Of a stretch of 64,000 nucleotides of DNA, positions 25,191-38,000 are shown piece by piece. The position numbers and the translations under genes were made by a program. The notes under the pieces were generated by a model. That model made no database searches, was not told the DNA's origin, and saw nothing but the letters and a program-made list of their open reading frames with translations. Source of the DNA: Diadophis punctatus similis (Eukaryota; Chordata; Lepidosauria; Squamata; Dipsadidae); contig JALIGW010000005.1 in the NCBI GenBank assembly GCA_023053685.1, positions 27,764,501 to 27,828,500 on the forward strand, read 5' to 3'. Positions within the stretch are counted from its first letter, which is position 1, and every line of letters begins with the position of its first letter.

Positions 25191-25696
25191 TAGCGGTGGA
25201 TTGCTCCCGGTTCGGACTGGTTCTTAGAACCAGTAGCGGTTCTTAGAACCAGTAGGCTCCGCCCACCCGCCCGGGACGCTTCTGTGCATGCGCAGAAGTG
25301 TCGTCAGAGGTGGGTTCCTCCTGGTTTGGACCGGTTCACCCGAACCGGTAGCGGCCCGCTGGTGACATCACGATGACGTCACAGAACGGGTTCGGTTGGT
25401 ACCAGTCCGTGGGCGCCTTTTTTAAAATTTTATTTTTTGAAATTTTTTTGAATTTGTTTTTTCTTCTGAGCATGCGCAGAAGCCAAGTTTCCGGCACTGC
25501 GCATGCGTCGCCATCTTGTTTTTGGCTTTTTTTTTTCAATACTGCGCATGCACGCGTGCAAAGCGCATGCACGTCCATACGGCACGCCCACGCGGCGTGA
25601 GAGGAAGCGAACCGGCAGCGAGGTAAGTTAGAACCCATCCCTGAGCGTCATGCGCGCGCACAAACTGGTGGCAAAATATTTTACAACCCACCACTG
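25191..25696 (+). mobile_element. hAT MITE (outer element of a nested pair)
   Basis: It runs from TAGCGGTGGATTGCTCC to ACAACCCACCACTG with a perfect 8-bp target duplication ATGATAAC (25183-25190 and 25697-25704). A related element is inserted at 25305-25643. It lies about 300 bp past the SEC23IP stop codon. Confidence 0.88.
25305..25643 (+). mobile_element. hAT MITE (CAGAGGTGGG family), nested inner copy
   Basis: It starts CAGAGGTGGGTTCC and ends GAACCCATCCCTG. The flanking 8-mers AGTGTCGT and AGCGTCAT differ only by two CpG-type transitions, a decayed target duplication. It holds a perfect CRE palindrome TGACGTCA near 25374 and GCGCATGCG motifs. Confidence 0.88.
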
Positions 25697-25704
25697 ATGA
25701 TAAC

Positions 25705-25997
25705 CCCTTCTTCAGTGCCATCAAACATTTGAATGGTTCCTGAAGGAGTAGTTGTAACTCAAGAACTACCTGTACACAAAGTGATACAAATATATTTCAA
25801 GCATACTAGCACCGTTATACAAGGGGTTCAGAAGTTTTTAGGAAATATTGTGTTAGAACACAATATTTATTTAGATAATTAATAATAATATTTTATTATT
25901 ATTATTAACAATAATAATATTAATAATAATATACTTAATAATATTTAGATTTATATTAGGTATTACTTACACATTTTCTATTACAGGTGTTTTGATA
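25705..25997 (-). other. Proximal 3' UTR of SEC23IP and flank
   Basis: AT-rich sequence with an (ATT)n tract around 25885-25935 that can fold on itself. No coding signal. The 3' UTR certainly starts here; where it ends is not determinable by eye. Confidence 0.5.
25866..25871 (-). promoter_or_regulatory. Candidate poly(A) signal AATAAA for SEC23IP
   Basis: AATAAA on the minus strand lies about 127 nt past the stop codon, within an AT-rich stretch. It is the first canonical hexamer downstream. The true transcript may run further, since AT-rich sequence gives such hexamers by chance. Confidence 0.35.
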
Positions 25998-26079
25998 TCA
26001 ATGTTGTGGTTGTTCAGGATAAACATTCATAGTTCTATAGATTTCTTTTAGAAGAAGTAGAGCCGTATCTTCTGATTCC
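25998..26079 (-). CDS. SEC23IP: SEC23IP coding exon 18, C-terminus and stop
   Basis: Acceptor AATCTGCAG|GGAATC. It encodes [18 protein letters not shown], then VYPEQPQH and TGA at 26000-25998. The C-terminal PEQPQH matches the mammalian protein. Intron 17 before it is about 5.2 kb, the longest in the gene. Confidence 0.95.
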
Positions 26080-29000
26080 CTGCAGATTAAAAAAACATGC
26101 TAATTTCCAATGAATTGCCTAATTTGAACAAGCTTATTCTATTCTGTAATGCAAAGGAGGCAAATACCTACCTATGCAAACTCGCTAACTTGAAAACTTG
26201 CTATCCTATCTTTGATTGCTTTTCAAACTAATTTCTTCAACATGTCTCAAGCATATGTCTCTCCACAAAATAATACTTTACATTCAACCCTTCAGCTATG
26301 CTTTTTTAACATCAACATGCAAAGCACAGCATCTCAATCATCTTGACACATAATTAACTGTCCTTTATTTTACTCTCTATGATTCACATCTATATTTCTT
26401 CCAATTCTTGTATCTCATTTCATTGCCCATGTTCTTCATTCCTTTAGACAACTTCTGATTTTAGACTTTATTCTATCATGATTTCAGGATCAGTTTTAAT
26501 CTTCATTGATTTGATCATGATTACACTAACAATGTCTCCTTTCAACCAATTGGTCTACAAGCATTCTATTGCTGGCAGCTCAAATTCCTCAGCAAATTAA
26601 ATATCTTTTAAATCCCATAACATCACATTAGCAGTTTCTAAGCTCTCCTACAATTAGGAAAAAAATAGTTTCTTGGATGTATTTTGTAACTTTTATTAAT
26701 AAAATTCATCTTTTTCATTTATTTTACATTTTTGATGAGGTGACATTTATGGATTCAATTTGATTGTAATTCTAATTAATGGGTATTAAGGCTGTTCTGA
26801 ACAATATTACAAGGAAGAATCTAATGAAACTGGGGACAGATTGTTATTGCTGTTATATTATTAAAATGTAGAACTACATTTCTAGTTCTTGGATCATATA
26901 TTCAATAGAATCGGTGTGCCCAACATGCTCAAACTTGGAAGAAACTTGGAATGATTGTATGACTAAAATGTATTTGGAAGCGATGGTACATAGAGCCTTT
27001 TACTTACTGTAAGTAAGAGGTTGAATTGATGGGCCGGCAGAATAGCCTTCTTAGTAGCAAACCTGTACTCTGAAACTCTGACTCCCCAAATCAGAAGAGA
27101 CCCATCATGCTAAAATTTAGAAGATTGTAACAATAACACTCTTTCACATAGGCATGTGGTGCATGAAAATGTAGTGGTAGAAAGCACTACTGAGGTTTTA
27201 GTTGTGTTTTTCTTATTTTTTTTAATAATTGTAAGTTACCCATAATTTTGTATGTGACATACAAATGATTGTATGACTAAAATGCATTTGGAAGCGATGG
27301 TACATAGATCCTTTTACTCATAGTATCAAGCTTCTTAGCAAAGGAACAAAATTTGATTCCATTCATAGAGTAGAACTACGTTTATTTTGTTTATTAATGC
27401 ACTATTGTAAAAATAATATACTAACAAAATGTTTTTACTTTTTTATAATACAGTTAGCAGCACTCTGATGTTTGTGCAAGTTCAGGACTATGTCATTTAT
27501 TGCTATTTCTAATCATTTGGTGATGGTTGGACTTCATCTGATACCAAATTAGGTAATGAGTATATTATTATTATTATCAAAAAAACAAGACTAATTTTTA
27601 TTTGTAATCCAGAACACCATCCTACAATATCAGTCTATATAACCTACAGAATTTTACTGAATCTAATAGATGTATTACAAAATGCAACAATTCTCCTATT
27701 TTTATAAATAATTAAAAAACCTTCAAGTTATTAAATAATTTCATAAATAATTAAATAACCATCACCAAATAGATTTCAGGCAAAGATATAATGATATAAT
27801 GATATAAAGGTGAGCTAATCCCCAGAAGATTTTTTTGTATAATTTATTTTAGTACACTAAGGCGCCATACAGAAATAGAACAGCATATAAGAAAGACCAA
27901 AAAAATCATTTATTATATGAATCCTTTCATCTCTTCAGCCCTATACTCAAAGGGCAGGGAGAGAGAGAGACTGACTATTTCTTATTAATAGAAAAAAATA
28001 TTGTTTGTCTACTATCTCAAGGTTTATTTTATTAATCAGCAATGTATGATATATTTGGCTTCAGCCTACTATCTAACAATTTTATAACTTATTAGTCAAC
28101 AGAATTTTCTTAAACGCAAGAGTGCCACCTTATGGAAATACTATTTAACAGCATTCCAGCATAGACCAAGCAAAGGAAACTGGAACATTTCTGAAGCAAA
28201 ATATAAGCTGGCAAACTGGGGCGTAAATTCTAAGCCTCCCTACTTTAAAAAAATGACATGTAAGATGAATAAATTATGTTATTTACAATCTCAGGATATT
28301 GTGATGGTAATCAACTTGGAAAATTTTAAAGTGTGGGAAACTAAATTCATAGAGGATAAAATTGTTGGGAAAGTAAAGAAAAGAAGACCACTGACTTCAT
28401 GTTTTTCCCCGGTAGATATCAGGCTAGCAAACACTGTGGCATATTATTTGATAAGAAATAGCAAGTTGGTATATTTTACTAAAATACATCGAATACAATA
28501 CAACATTTCCATATTTAGATGCCAGATGTAATACTCCCACATCAAAGTTTTTAGCAAAGTAATGGACTACATTTACAAGCCTTCATTTTATCTTTCAAAC
28601 CAAAATGCTATAAAGTCAATATTATAGGACTACTTTAGTTGTATAAGAATTTGCCTACTCCTGTGGGCTAAAATGAACCCTTGGTTTTGTGTAGCATTAC
28701 CTCAGTAAACAGGTCCTTTGTTCTTAAACTGATGCAGCAGTGTAACCCTGAGTACCTCATATCATTGTCCATAAAACTCAACATTTCTTATCTTAGGCAT
28801 TTCTTATCTTAGGCAATGAAAGTAATCTAAAGCAGGGGTCCCCTGCTGGTCCATGGACCAGGTGGCAGGAGTCCATGGACTGGCACTGGTCTGCAGCATG
28901 CCATCAACTGGGATGTGCAAACAAGTGAAGCCCCATCTGTGGGATGCACGTAAAACCACACCCCCTCCGGTCCGCAGCACCGATCCCCGGTGCCCGAAAG

Positions 29001-32000
29001 ATTGGGGGCCGCTGATCTAAAGGAAATGCAAAAAAAAAATGCCAATAGAAGATAATACATGTAGCTCAGGATTACATTGTGGAGTCCTTGGTGCTCTCTG
29101 ATCTTGCTTGTTTGCTTGCAGACATTTTATTACCCAAATAGTGAACAGCATTAGTGCTAATAAGTGTGGGGGTTTGCATCCTGTTTATATACAGTACTTT
29201 GCCCTACTACCATAGGTGGGGGAGTGGTTTTCACCTTAGTAGTTGTTTTTGTTTTGGGGGGCTTCATTGTTTTTCTAGTATTTTCCATCAAGACTATCAG
29301 TAGAAAATATTTATGGGACTCCTTATTTACAGAGACTCCTTATTTAGTTTTCCCTTGTGGGTCCAGGGAGGTAGAAACTCTTTCTCATGTCCTCAATGTC
29401 CTTTTTATGGTGCCCCTAATGTACACTGATCTGCCCAATCATCCCTAAATTTGAGGATCATACCGATAATTTTTCTGTTTATTACTTTTTGAGAGATGAT
29501 AACTTTACGCTCATATCAGATGTCCAAATACTTTCATCAAGTGATACAATTGTGCAAACATTTTAATTAGATATGTTGTTTTATTGTTTTACTGGTTTTC
29601 TTTCCCCTGACGAGTTGTATTATATACTTTCTTTTTTTATTGTACAGGTAGGTCAAAGATCATAATAAAGATCTTTGATTTGATTTCTGGTATTAATTCA
29701 TGCTTATCTGGATGTTGGTTACTGAAAAGAATGTGTTCTGGTCTTTTTTTTGTTTCCTCCTTAGCTTTTTACTCTCACTTTTTAATAGTGTATAAATGTT
29801 ATTTATATCTATATGCCTATTGATGGCTGATTTGCCTAAATGACAAGCTTCCAAGAATTCCCTAGCATTTTGGATGAAGTTTGGTCTAGGATGCTTCTAG
29901 CTGAAACTATAGATGGCTCTATCCATAAGTCATGAGATTAACTTTTAATCATGCTTCTTTCTTCATACTCCCATCAATAGACACATAGAGATAAACCACA
30001 TTTACATGCCACTCAAAAGAAACAATAACAATAAATAAATAAAAAGACCAGAACACATGAAGAACGGTTGCAGGAACTGGGTATGTCTAGTTTAATGAAA
30101 AGAAGGATCAGGGGAGACATGATAGCAGTGTTCCAATATCTCAGGGGTTGCCACAAAGAGGGAGTCAAACTATTCTCCAAAGCACCTGAAGGTAGAACAA
30201 GAAGCAATGTGTGGAAACTAAACAATGAGAGAAGTAACTTAGAACTAAGGAGACATTTTCTGACAGTTAGAACAATTAATCCGTGGAACAGCCTGCCTCC
30301 AGAAGTTGTGAATGCTCCAACACTGGAAGTTTTTAAGATGATGTTGGATAACCATTTGTCTGAAGTAGTGTAGGGTTTCCTGCCTAGGCAGGGGGTTGGA
30401 CTAGAAGACCTCCAAGGTCCCTTCCAACTGTTTTTATTATTATACATCCTCTCCAGCAACCAACATTCAGATAAGCAGGGATTAACACCAGAAAAACAAT
30501 CAAGCAGAAAAATACATGCTAATCAAGGAATTATCAAGGAAAAAACCGTACCAACTAACAATGGCAGGGAACAGAGCCCATACTCATCAATACTGATCTG
30601 TTACCTAGTTGGGTGTTTCCCTGCAGAAGCTCAGAGAGTATCAAGGACTCCACATGCAAAAAGGTACTACTAATATATAGCAATAGAACTTGGATTTACA
30701 TACTGCTCCATGCAGAGGTGGGCTTCACATAATTTAACAACCAGTTCTCCCAGCACCAAAAATGTTCGTGCGGCCTTCCGGGCATGGGTGCGGCATTCTG
30801 TGCATGCGCTTTGCGCATGGCTTGCACACATGCACGCGGCTTTAAAAAACGTGGATAAATAGGACGGCATAGCGCTTGGGCGGGTGGGCAGGCCCACCTG
30901 CAGGTCGCAACTACCGGTTCACCCGAACCGGTCTGAACCGGTTGAATCCCACCACTGGCTCCATGGTGGTTTACAGCATTTTCTGAGCGGTTTATAATGT
31001 CAGCATGTTGCCCCCAACAATCTTACCAACCTCAGAAGGATGGAAGGCTGAGTCAACCTTGAGCCGATCAGGATCGAAACTCATGGCAGTGGACAGAGTC
31101 AGCCTATAATACTGCCTTCTAACATTTGTAATACAATGGCTCCTATATATGGATTTTATAAACGCATTGATTGTTTACTTGCTGAACTATGATGTGGTAG
31201 TGTATACCTTCACTGCGAATGCTAAATGTAAAAGATAAAATTCAGCTGAAAAAGAGGGATATCTAAAGAAACAAAATTTTGCAGCATTGTTTGTTATAAA
31301 AAATAAATTCTTACCAGTAGCACAAGTGACTCTGTAGAGCGAAAAGATACTCATTAAAACTTTCTATAGGTTTTTCTTGAAGAACATAATCAATACGACG
31401 GCCTCCATTTAGCAAACCAATTTTTATACTCAAGTCTTCATCCTTTGAAAGTTCTGGACTTTCCACTATCTTTTCTGCTCCAAGGGAAAGAAATTGAGTA
31501 TGAAAAATATAATAGAAGTTGAATCCTCCTTTTGCCATTCTCTCTTTCTTTACTACAATATTCACTATTAGGCCTATTTATAACACAATTACAATTTTTA
31601 TCCTGATATATTTACACTTCTGCGAATATATGCTAAGAAGAAAACAAATATTCAATTAGACTTTATTATATTGCATATTCAGAAACTTTCGGAAAATGAG
31701 CCATCCTGTCACACATGCTTACATTCAACATAACTTGCAGGATATCCTAAATAGCACCCAGTAATATGTGTAATAATTTATCTAAAATGGCCAAGCGTGC
31801 TTCAGTTCCAGGGTAGATGCTTTCAATTAGATGCTTCTTAAAGAGGCTGTGTTTTTTCTGGACTTGCATGGTAACCACTTAGGCTTTGAATATGTTTTAG
31901 TTAGTCCATAACGCAATAGGGATACTCATTTTACCTTGAAATTCACTGGAATTTAACACTAACACATGTGATAAGGCAGATAAAGAGGTAAGCACTTCAA

Positions 32001-35000
32001 AGATAATGTCAAATTATATTTCATTGCAACAATAACTTCAGACTCTTTTTTCAATAAAAGTACTTTAGTTTTAATCATTTAAGAAAAGTTAAGTAAAAAA
32101 GTTCAACACACATAGAATAAAACAGACAAAGTTTTTCTGTCTAGAAAGTCAATATTTGATTACCTCCAGGCAATTATAATGTTTTTATTTAGAGAACTTG
32201 TCCTGTTTGTCATGGTGTTTGATTAAACCAATGCATTTATTATGAGCAACGTAAGGTTTTTACTAGAAGTACCAGGTAGCTCTTGACTTACAACCACATT
32301 TGGGACTTGGTTTACAACCATTTCTACTGTGGTCATTAAGTGCATTACTGTGATTGTTAAATAAATCACACAGTCATTAAGCAAAGCTGGTTCCCCCCAA
32401 TTGACTTTGTTTATCAGAAGCAGATTGGGAAGGAGGCTCTACTCACGGTCACTCATGCCCTTGTCACCTCCCGCTTGGACTACTGCAATGCGCTCTACAT
32501 GGGGCTACCCTTGAAGAGTATCCGGAGACTTCAGTTGGTGCAAAATGCGGCTGCGCGTGCTGTGGTGGGTGTGCCAAGGTACACCCACGTGACATCGATA
32601 CTCCGCCAGCTGCATTGGTTGCCCATCGGTCTCCGGGTCCAATTCAAGGTGTTGATCACCATCTTTAAAGCCCTTCATGGCTTAGGACCAGGTTATCTAC
32701 GGGACCGCATTCTGCCTCATACTTCCCTCCGACTGGTTAGGGCCCACAGAGTTGGCCTCCTCCAGGTCCCGTCGGCCAAGCAATGCCGGCTGGCGGGCCC
32801 AAGGGGGAGAGCCTTCTCTGTGGCAGGCCCCGCGCTCTGGAACCAACTTCCTCCAGAGACCCGAACTATCCCCACTCTGCTGGCCTTCCGAAAAGCCGTT
32901 AAGACATGGCTTTTCCTGCAGGCGGGGGGTAGAGCTTAATCCACTCGAGCTCACCCCCAAGTATGTATGATGTTGAATGGCTGTTGATGTTTTTTTATAA
33001 TGTGTTTTTAATTTTTATATTTGCTTTTAATTAATACTTTATATTTGGTTTATTCTTGTATTTTTTCTCTGTTGTACGCCGCCCTGAGTCCTTAGGGAGT
33101 TGGGTGGCATATAAGAATACCAAAATAAATAAATAAATAAATAAATGTCACAATTTGTGTTCATTGACCCCAAGATGCTGCAACTGTCATAAATATGAGC
33201 CACTTGCCAAACACCAAAATTGCAGTCAAGTGCTTGCAGAGATATTGTGACAGTCACAACTTCAAATATGGGTCCATAAGTCACTTTTTCCGAGACCATC
33301 GTAACATAAACTGTCATTAAACAAATGCTGTAAGTTGAGGACTACCTGTAACTATTTCCCTTCTAGGAAAACTTGTAACATTTATCCTTTCCAGGATAAA
33401 AATGAAAGTCTGCATATTGAAGGAAACTACCGTATTTTTACGAAGTATAAGACGCACCTTTTTCCTCCCTAAAAGAGGCTGAAAATTTGGATGCGTCTTA
33501 TACTTCGAATGTAGCTTTTCCGAAGCTTTTTTTCCCAGCCCTAACGAGGTGCTAACGATCTTCCCGGCTTCCTACTAGTCTTTGCAGGCTTGTTTTCATT
33601 CCTACTCCCTCTGAAAAAGGTTTTTTCAGCCCTAACCAGGGGATAAAATAATGTGCTGAAGCTGAACAGACTAAGGACGCTAGCCAGATGAATACCTGGT
33701 AGGTAGATTTTTTTCCCTATTTTCCTCCCCCAAAACTAAGGTGCGTCTTATACTCCGGTGCGTCTTATACTTATACTCCGGTGCGTCTTATACTCCAAAA
33801 AATACGGTATCCAAAACTTTATCAAGTTTCAGAGAATGAGACGTGAGTTCCTAACATGAGATTCTAGACTTCAATCCTGCAAAGAGTTAGAAACACATTT
33901 CAGTTTTATCACATTGAGCAGTTACTGAAAAGGGTATGCTTGTATCAACTAACCTTCTGCCTCATCTTTTTCCTCTTCTGCTTTAATCTGGTGGGCTACT
34001 TTCTCCAATTCTGCCTGGAGTTGAGAAGAAGAGGTATGGGCACGTGCAAATTCGTTAAGGGTTTGCCAAGCATTTTTCAAAGAGCTGAGAAAGCCTTGTT
34101 TCAAGTCTGATCCCATCCGAGAGAGAGAATCTTTCAATTCTAATAAAAAAGAAAGATATAAAAAAATATAAATTTGATCCAATCACTGCAAGTTTAAAAA
34201 GCAATCACTTTGTTAAATACAAATGTTAAATAGTTACCTAGAAATAAATACAGAATACAGCTTCAATTAAACAACAAAATCTGTTTTGCCATCTTTAGAC
34301 AATCATTTATTGTAGCTCTGTTCAATCTGAACTGATTATCTGGTTCACTGTCCCGGTTTTAAAAATATTTAAATTTATTAATTTATTAATCCTCTTAGTG
34401 TAATTTCTCATTTATATTAATAGTAGGGTTGTGGAATCCTTTGGATGCTTCATATGCAAAATAAATTAAATGAATACAGGATCTGAAGTACTGCACAGCC
34501 GTAATTAATCTAAGCAGGCTCCTTAAAGATTGGAGTATGAATCTTTAAAATCACCGTATTTATTTATCAATAAAATTTATGTGGCTGACCATATCACTTA
34601 GCAACCAATTATTATTAACCAAGAACTACCTGTAGCTGCACTATACTAAACATTTAATTGTAACCAGGTGTAGTAATCACTGTTATTTTGATGCAAGTAG
34701 TGGTCAGAGAAAATTAACCAACAATATTTTTATAAGATTCTTAATTTCAGATCAGGTCCAACTAGTACTGTAACTGTCTTAAAGTGGTCCTTAAAGATCT
34801 GTGATATGTGGATATGGATCATTTTCTCTAATTAATTAATGAAAAACTATAAATTTTTTGATTTATTTAATTAGATTTCTTTAGTTTTAGGACTTGTATG
34901 GAGAGCAGATCAGTTTAGGTCATATTCAAATTCAAAAACAAACTGTTAAGCATCATTGTATTTCAGCTGAGCCTATTTCATTTTATGCTTATTAGGCACC

Positions 35001-38000
35001 TACTAATGCTGCATAGATAGATATGTATTTTACTACTGTTGCAATAAACTATTTATATGACCACTTTAATTCTGCCTTATTTATTTACTTATTCATTCTC
35101 TACTTCAACAACTCTTTTCCTGCCTTTACACACTGTGATGTCAGGTTAAAGACACAGACTAAATGGCAGACACTTTTACAAATAGTAGCATTCCTTACCA
35201 CTAGTCACTCCAAGATTACCACTGTGGAGAAAACAGCAGTTTGGAGGGAAAGCTTTATAAAATATTTTTCTCATATAATGTGCAATCAATTGATACTGAA
35301 TATTTTATATCTTGGTATATTGCTGCTTTCTCTCTTTGCAACATTCTTCTGTTTATTCTTTATAACATACATACTAGGTTTTTCTTCAAGTCAGATATTA
35401 GAAAATATTTCAATTTGCATTATTTACCAAGGTGGAGTCTTTTTCTGCCTTTGTGGTGTGGAATGAGGACTGGTTTCACATCAAAATCAGAAATAATCAT
35501 AGGTTCTAGCCTGTATGCCACTGGATCAAGCTAAATAATAAAAAACACTGCATAAGTAATTTCAAGTCTAAACACAGAACTGCACAACTAGTTTCACACA
35601 AAAAGATTGGACTGGTTTCCCAATAGCAGCCAGAGGTCCAACATAGAATACATAGTTGGGAAAGAAAGTACATGAAAAAGGTTTCAGATACAATATCTAA
35701 AATCAAGTATTATCCTTAACAAAACTTTTCTATTTCTATTTGTTCGCATGTTATTTATTTGTAGATCTGATTTATTTGCAAACACATTATCATGCATGAG
35801 GTCATGTATAATTAGCATATTGATAAACAATGAAACATCAGGTTGCTATTCTGTAGCATAACTGAATACATTCAATATTCAGTTATGCTACAGAATAGCA
35901 CACTCAATTTACAAGAAAATTAGACATACAAGGTTTCTAGTGTACAAATAGAATACTACACAAATTGAGTACTACACCTTTTTTCAGTGTTTAAAAAAAT
36001 GCCTCTGTAATAATTAAGACAGTAAATCCTAATAATATGTAAGTTGTTAAATGGAACACAGAAATACATCCTCTGTTCATGCTTAAAGTTTTGATCTGTA
36101 GTTTCAGAGAACTAGAATAGGAAGATAAATAGATCTTGGTCATTTGAAAAACAGAAGGCAGCTCCTTCTTAGCAACAAATAGAGAACAATTGCAAAATAT
36201 TCTGAGATATTAATAGCAATAGCACTTAAGACTCATATACTGTTTCATAGTGCTTTACAGCCCTCTCTAAGCGGTTTACAGAGTCAGCATATTGTTCCCA
36301 ACAATCTGGGTCCTCATTTTACGGACCTTGGAAGGATGGAAAGCTGAGTCAACCTTGAACTAGTCAGGATCGAACTGCTGGTAGTTGGCAGAATTAGTCT
36401 GCAATGCTCATTCTAACCACTGCGCCACCATGGCTCTTTTCACCCCAAACTAACACAGAAACGTATTCACTCCAAAATACTTAATAAATCAAAAAGTAGA
36501 CAGTCCAGTGTAGAAATACATGTAGTCCTCGACTTACGACCACAATTGGGATCTGAATTTTTGTTGTTAAGCAAGGTGGTTTTAAATGAGTCACATCCAG
36601 TTCTACAACCATTTTTTGAAGTGGTGGTTAAACAAATCACTGCCACTGTTAAATGATGCAGGCGGTCATTTAGTAAATTTGGTTTCCCCCATTGACTTTT
36701 CCTTGCTAGAAAATGACTGGGAAGGTCGCAAATGGCAGTCACATGACCCTGGGACACTGCAACCGTCATAAATACATATCAGTTGCCAAACACACAAGTT
36801 TTTATCAAGTGACTATAGGGATGCTATGAAGATTGGAGTCATAAGGACCAGTCATAAGTCATTTTCTTCAGTGCCACTGTAACTCTGAATGGTAATTAAA
36901 CAAATGGTTGTAAGTCAACGACTACCCTTGTAAAATTCTAAAGTTCCTCTGATTTGCATGATAACTCAGGATTTCAAATATTCAATTTTCTCTCTAACCC
37001 TACATAAACAATGCAATCTTTTAAAAATATAAAGTACGATAAAAATATGTCAGAAATTAATGCCATAGAAAAAAATTTTCTTAGTTTTCAAAAAAGTTAA
37101 CACTTAGAATATAAATACGTATGATACAATATTACTTTCACTAAATATAATTGAAAACCTGTTCTTTTCACTAACCGGATGATATATGTTAAAAAATCCC
37201 TTGCAGGTTGGTAGCCTGTAGCTTTCATCAATTTTATCCACTCCTCTTACAGTGAGAAATACACCAATTGGAGAACCCAAAGCAAAGAAAATATGTGGTT
37301 CAAAATCAAGCGTGTTGTATATCACGGACACCTGCAAGACAGAAAGTATTTTTTTTAAAAAAGAAAAGGAATAATAATCTGTTTGTATGTCAGCTACTTC
37401 ACTTTCAGCCTATTGTATGTATCCCCAGACTGGACATAACAAAGTTGATTTTGGAAACAGCAAATTGCAAAATGCCTTTCATTGTAAGAGTTTTATGTGA
37501 AATTGATGCTCTATAAGTAGGTTCATAACAAACCATGTGCACATTATATCATCTGTATTCCAGCTTCTGAGGAATATTTTATGTTTTCACTTTATTCTCT
37601 AATACACAGTCCCTTATCTGTAACTGCATAGGCTAAGCAGAAAAAACTGTAGTCCAAAAGAAGACAATTACACCAGTTGCAAACAAAATGTATTCATTTA
37701 TGTTATATATATCTATATATCGTACCTGGCCTGTTCCCACTTCAAAAAACTCATAGTCTATGTGTGCAGATGAAACAGATGTTCCAAATGGGCGTTTTCG
37801 TTTGGATGCCTCCTGAGGAATGGCAGGTTCTGAAGATGCAGTAGCCGAAGAAAACTTAACTGTCTGAGCAACTTCTTCCATTGCAGCCTTTTTCTCTAGT
37901 AATGCCTTTTTTTGTTCCTATTGAAACAAATATTTTTAAAAACTGAAGAATCAAAGAATTACTCTTAAATATGTGCATTTGTATTTGTACACACACACAC

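Larger units (their letters stand above)
29078..30658. repeat. Long interrupted inverted repeat
   Basis: TGGAGTCCTTGG...CTCTCTGA at 29080-29105 and the block at 29693-29728 (TTCATGCTTATCTGGATGTT) return reverse-complemented at 30630-30655 and 30455-30495. TGTGTTCTGGTCTTTTT near 29731 has its exact complement at 30042-30058. LINE-derived sequence sits in the arms and centre. Confidence 0.65.

Noticed and set aside
28253..28531. 92-codon open frame in intron 17
   Set aside because: No known motif, no splice sites that would join it in phase to SEC23IP, and the C-terminal exons are complete without it.
35023..35534. 147-codon hydrophobic open frame, membrane-protein-like
   Set aside because: It overlaps SEC23IP exon 15 in antisense and is low-complexity; exon 15 explains the conserved part.
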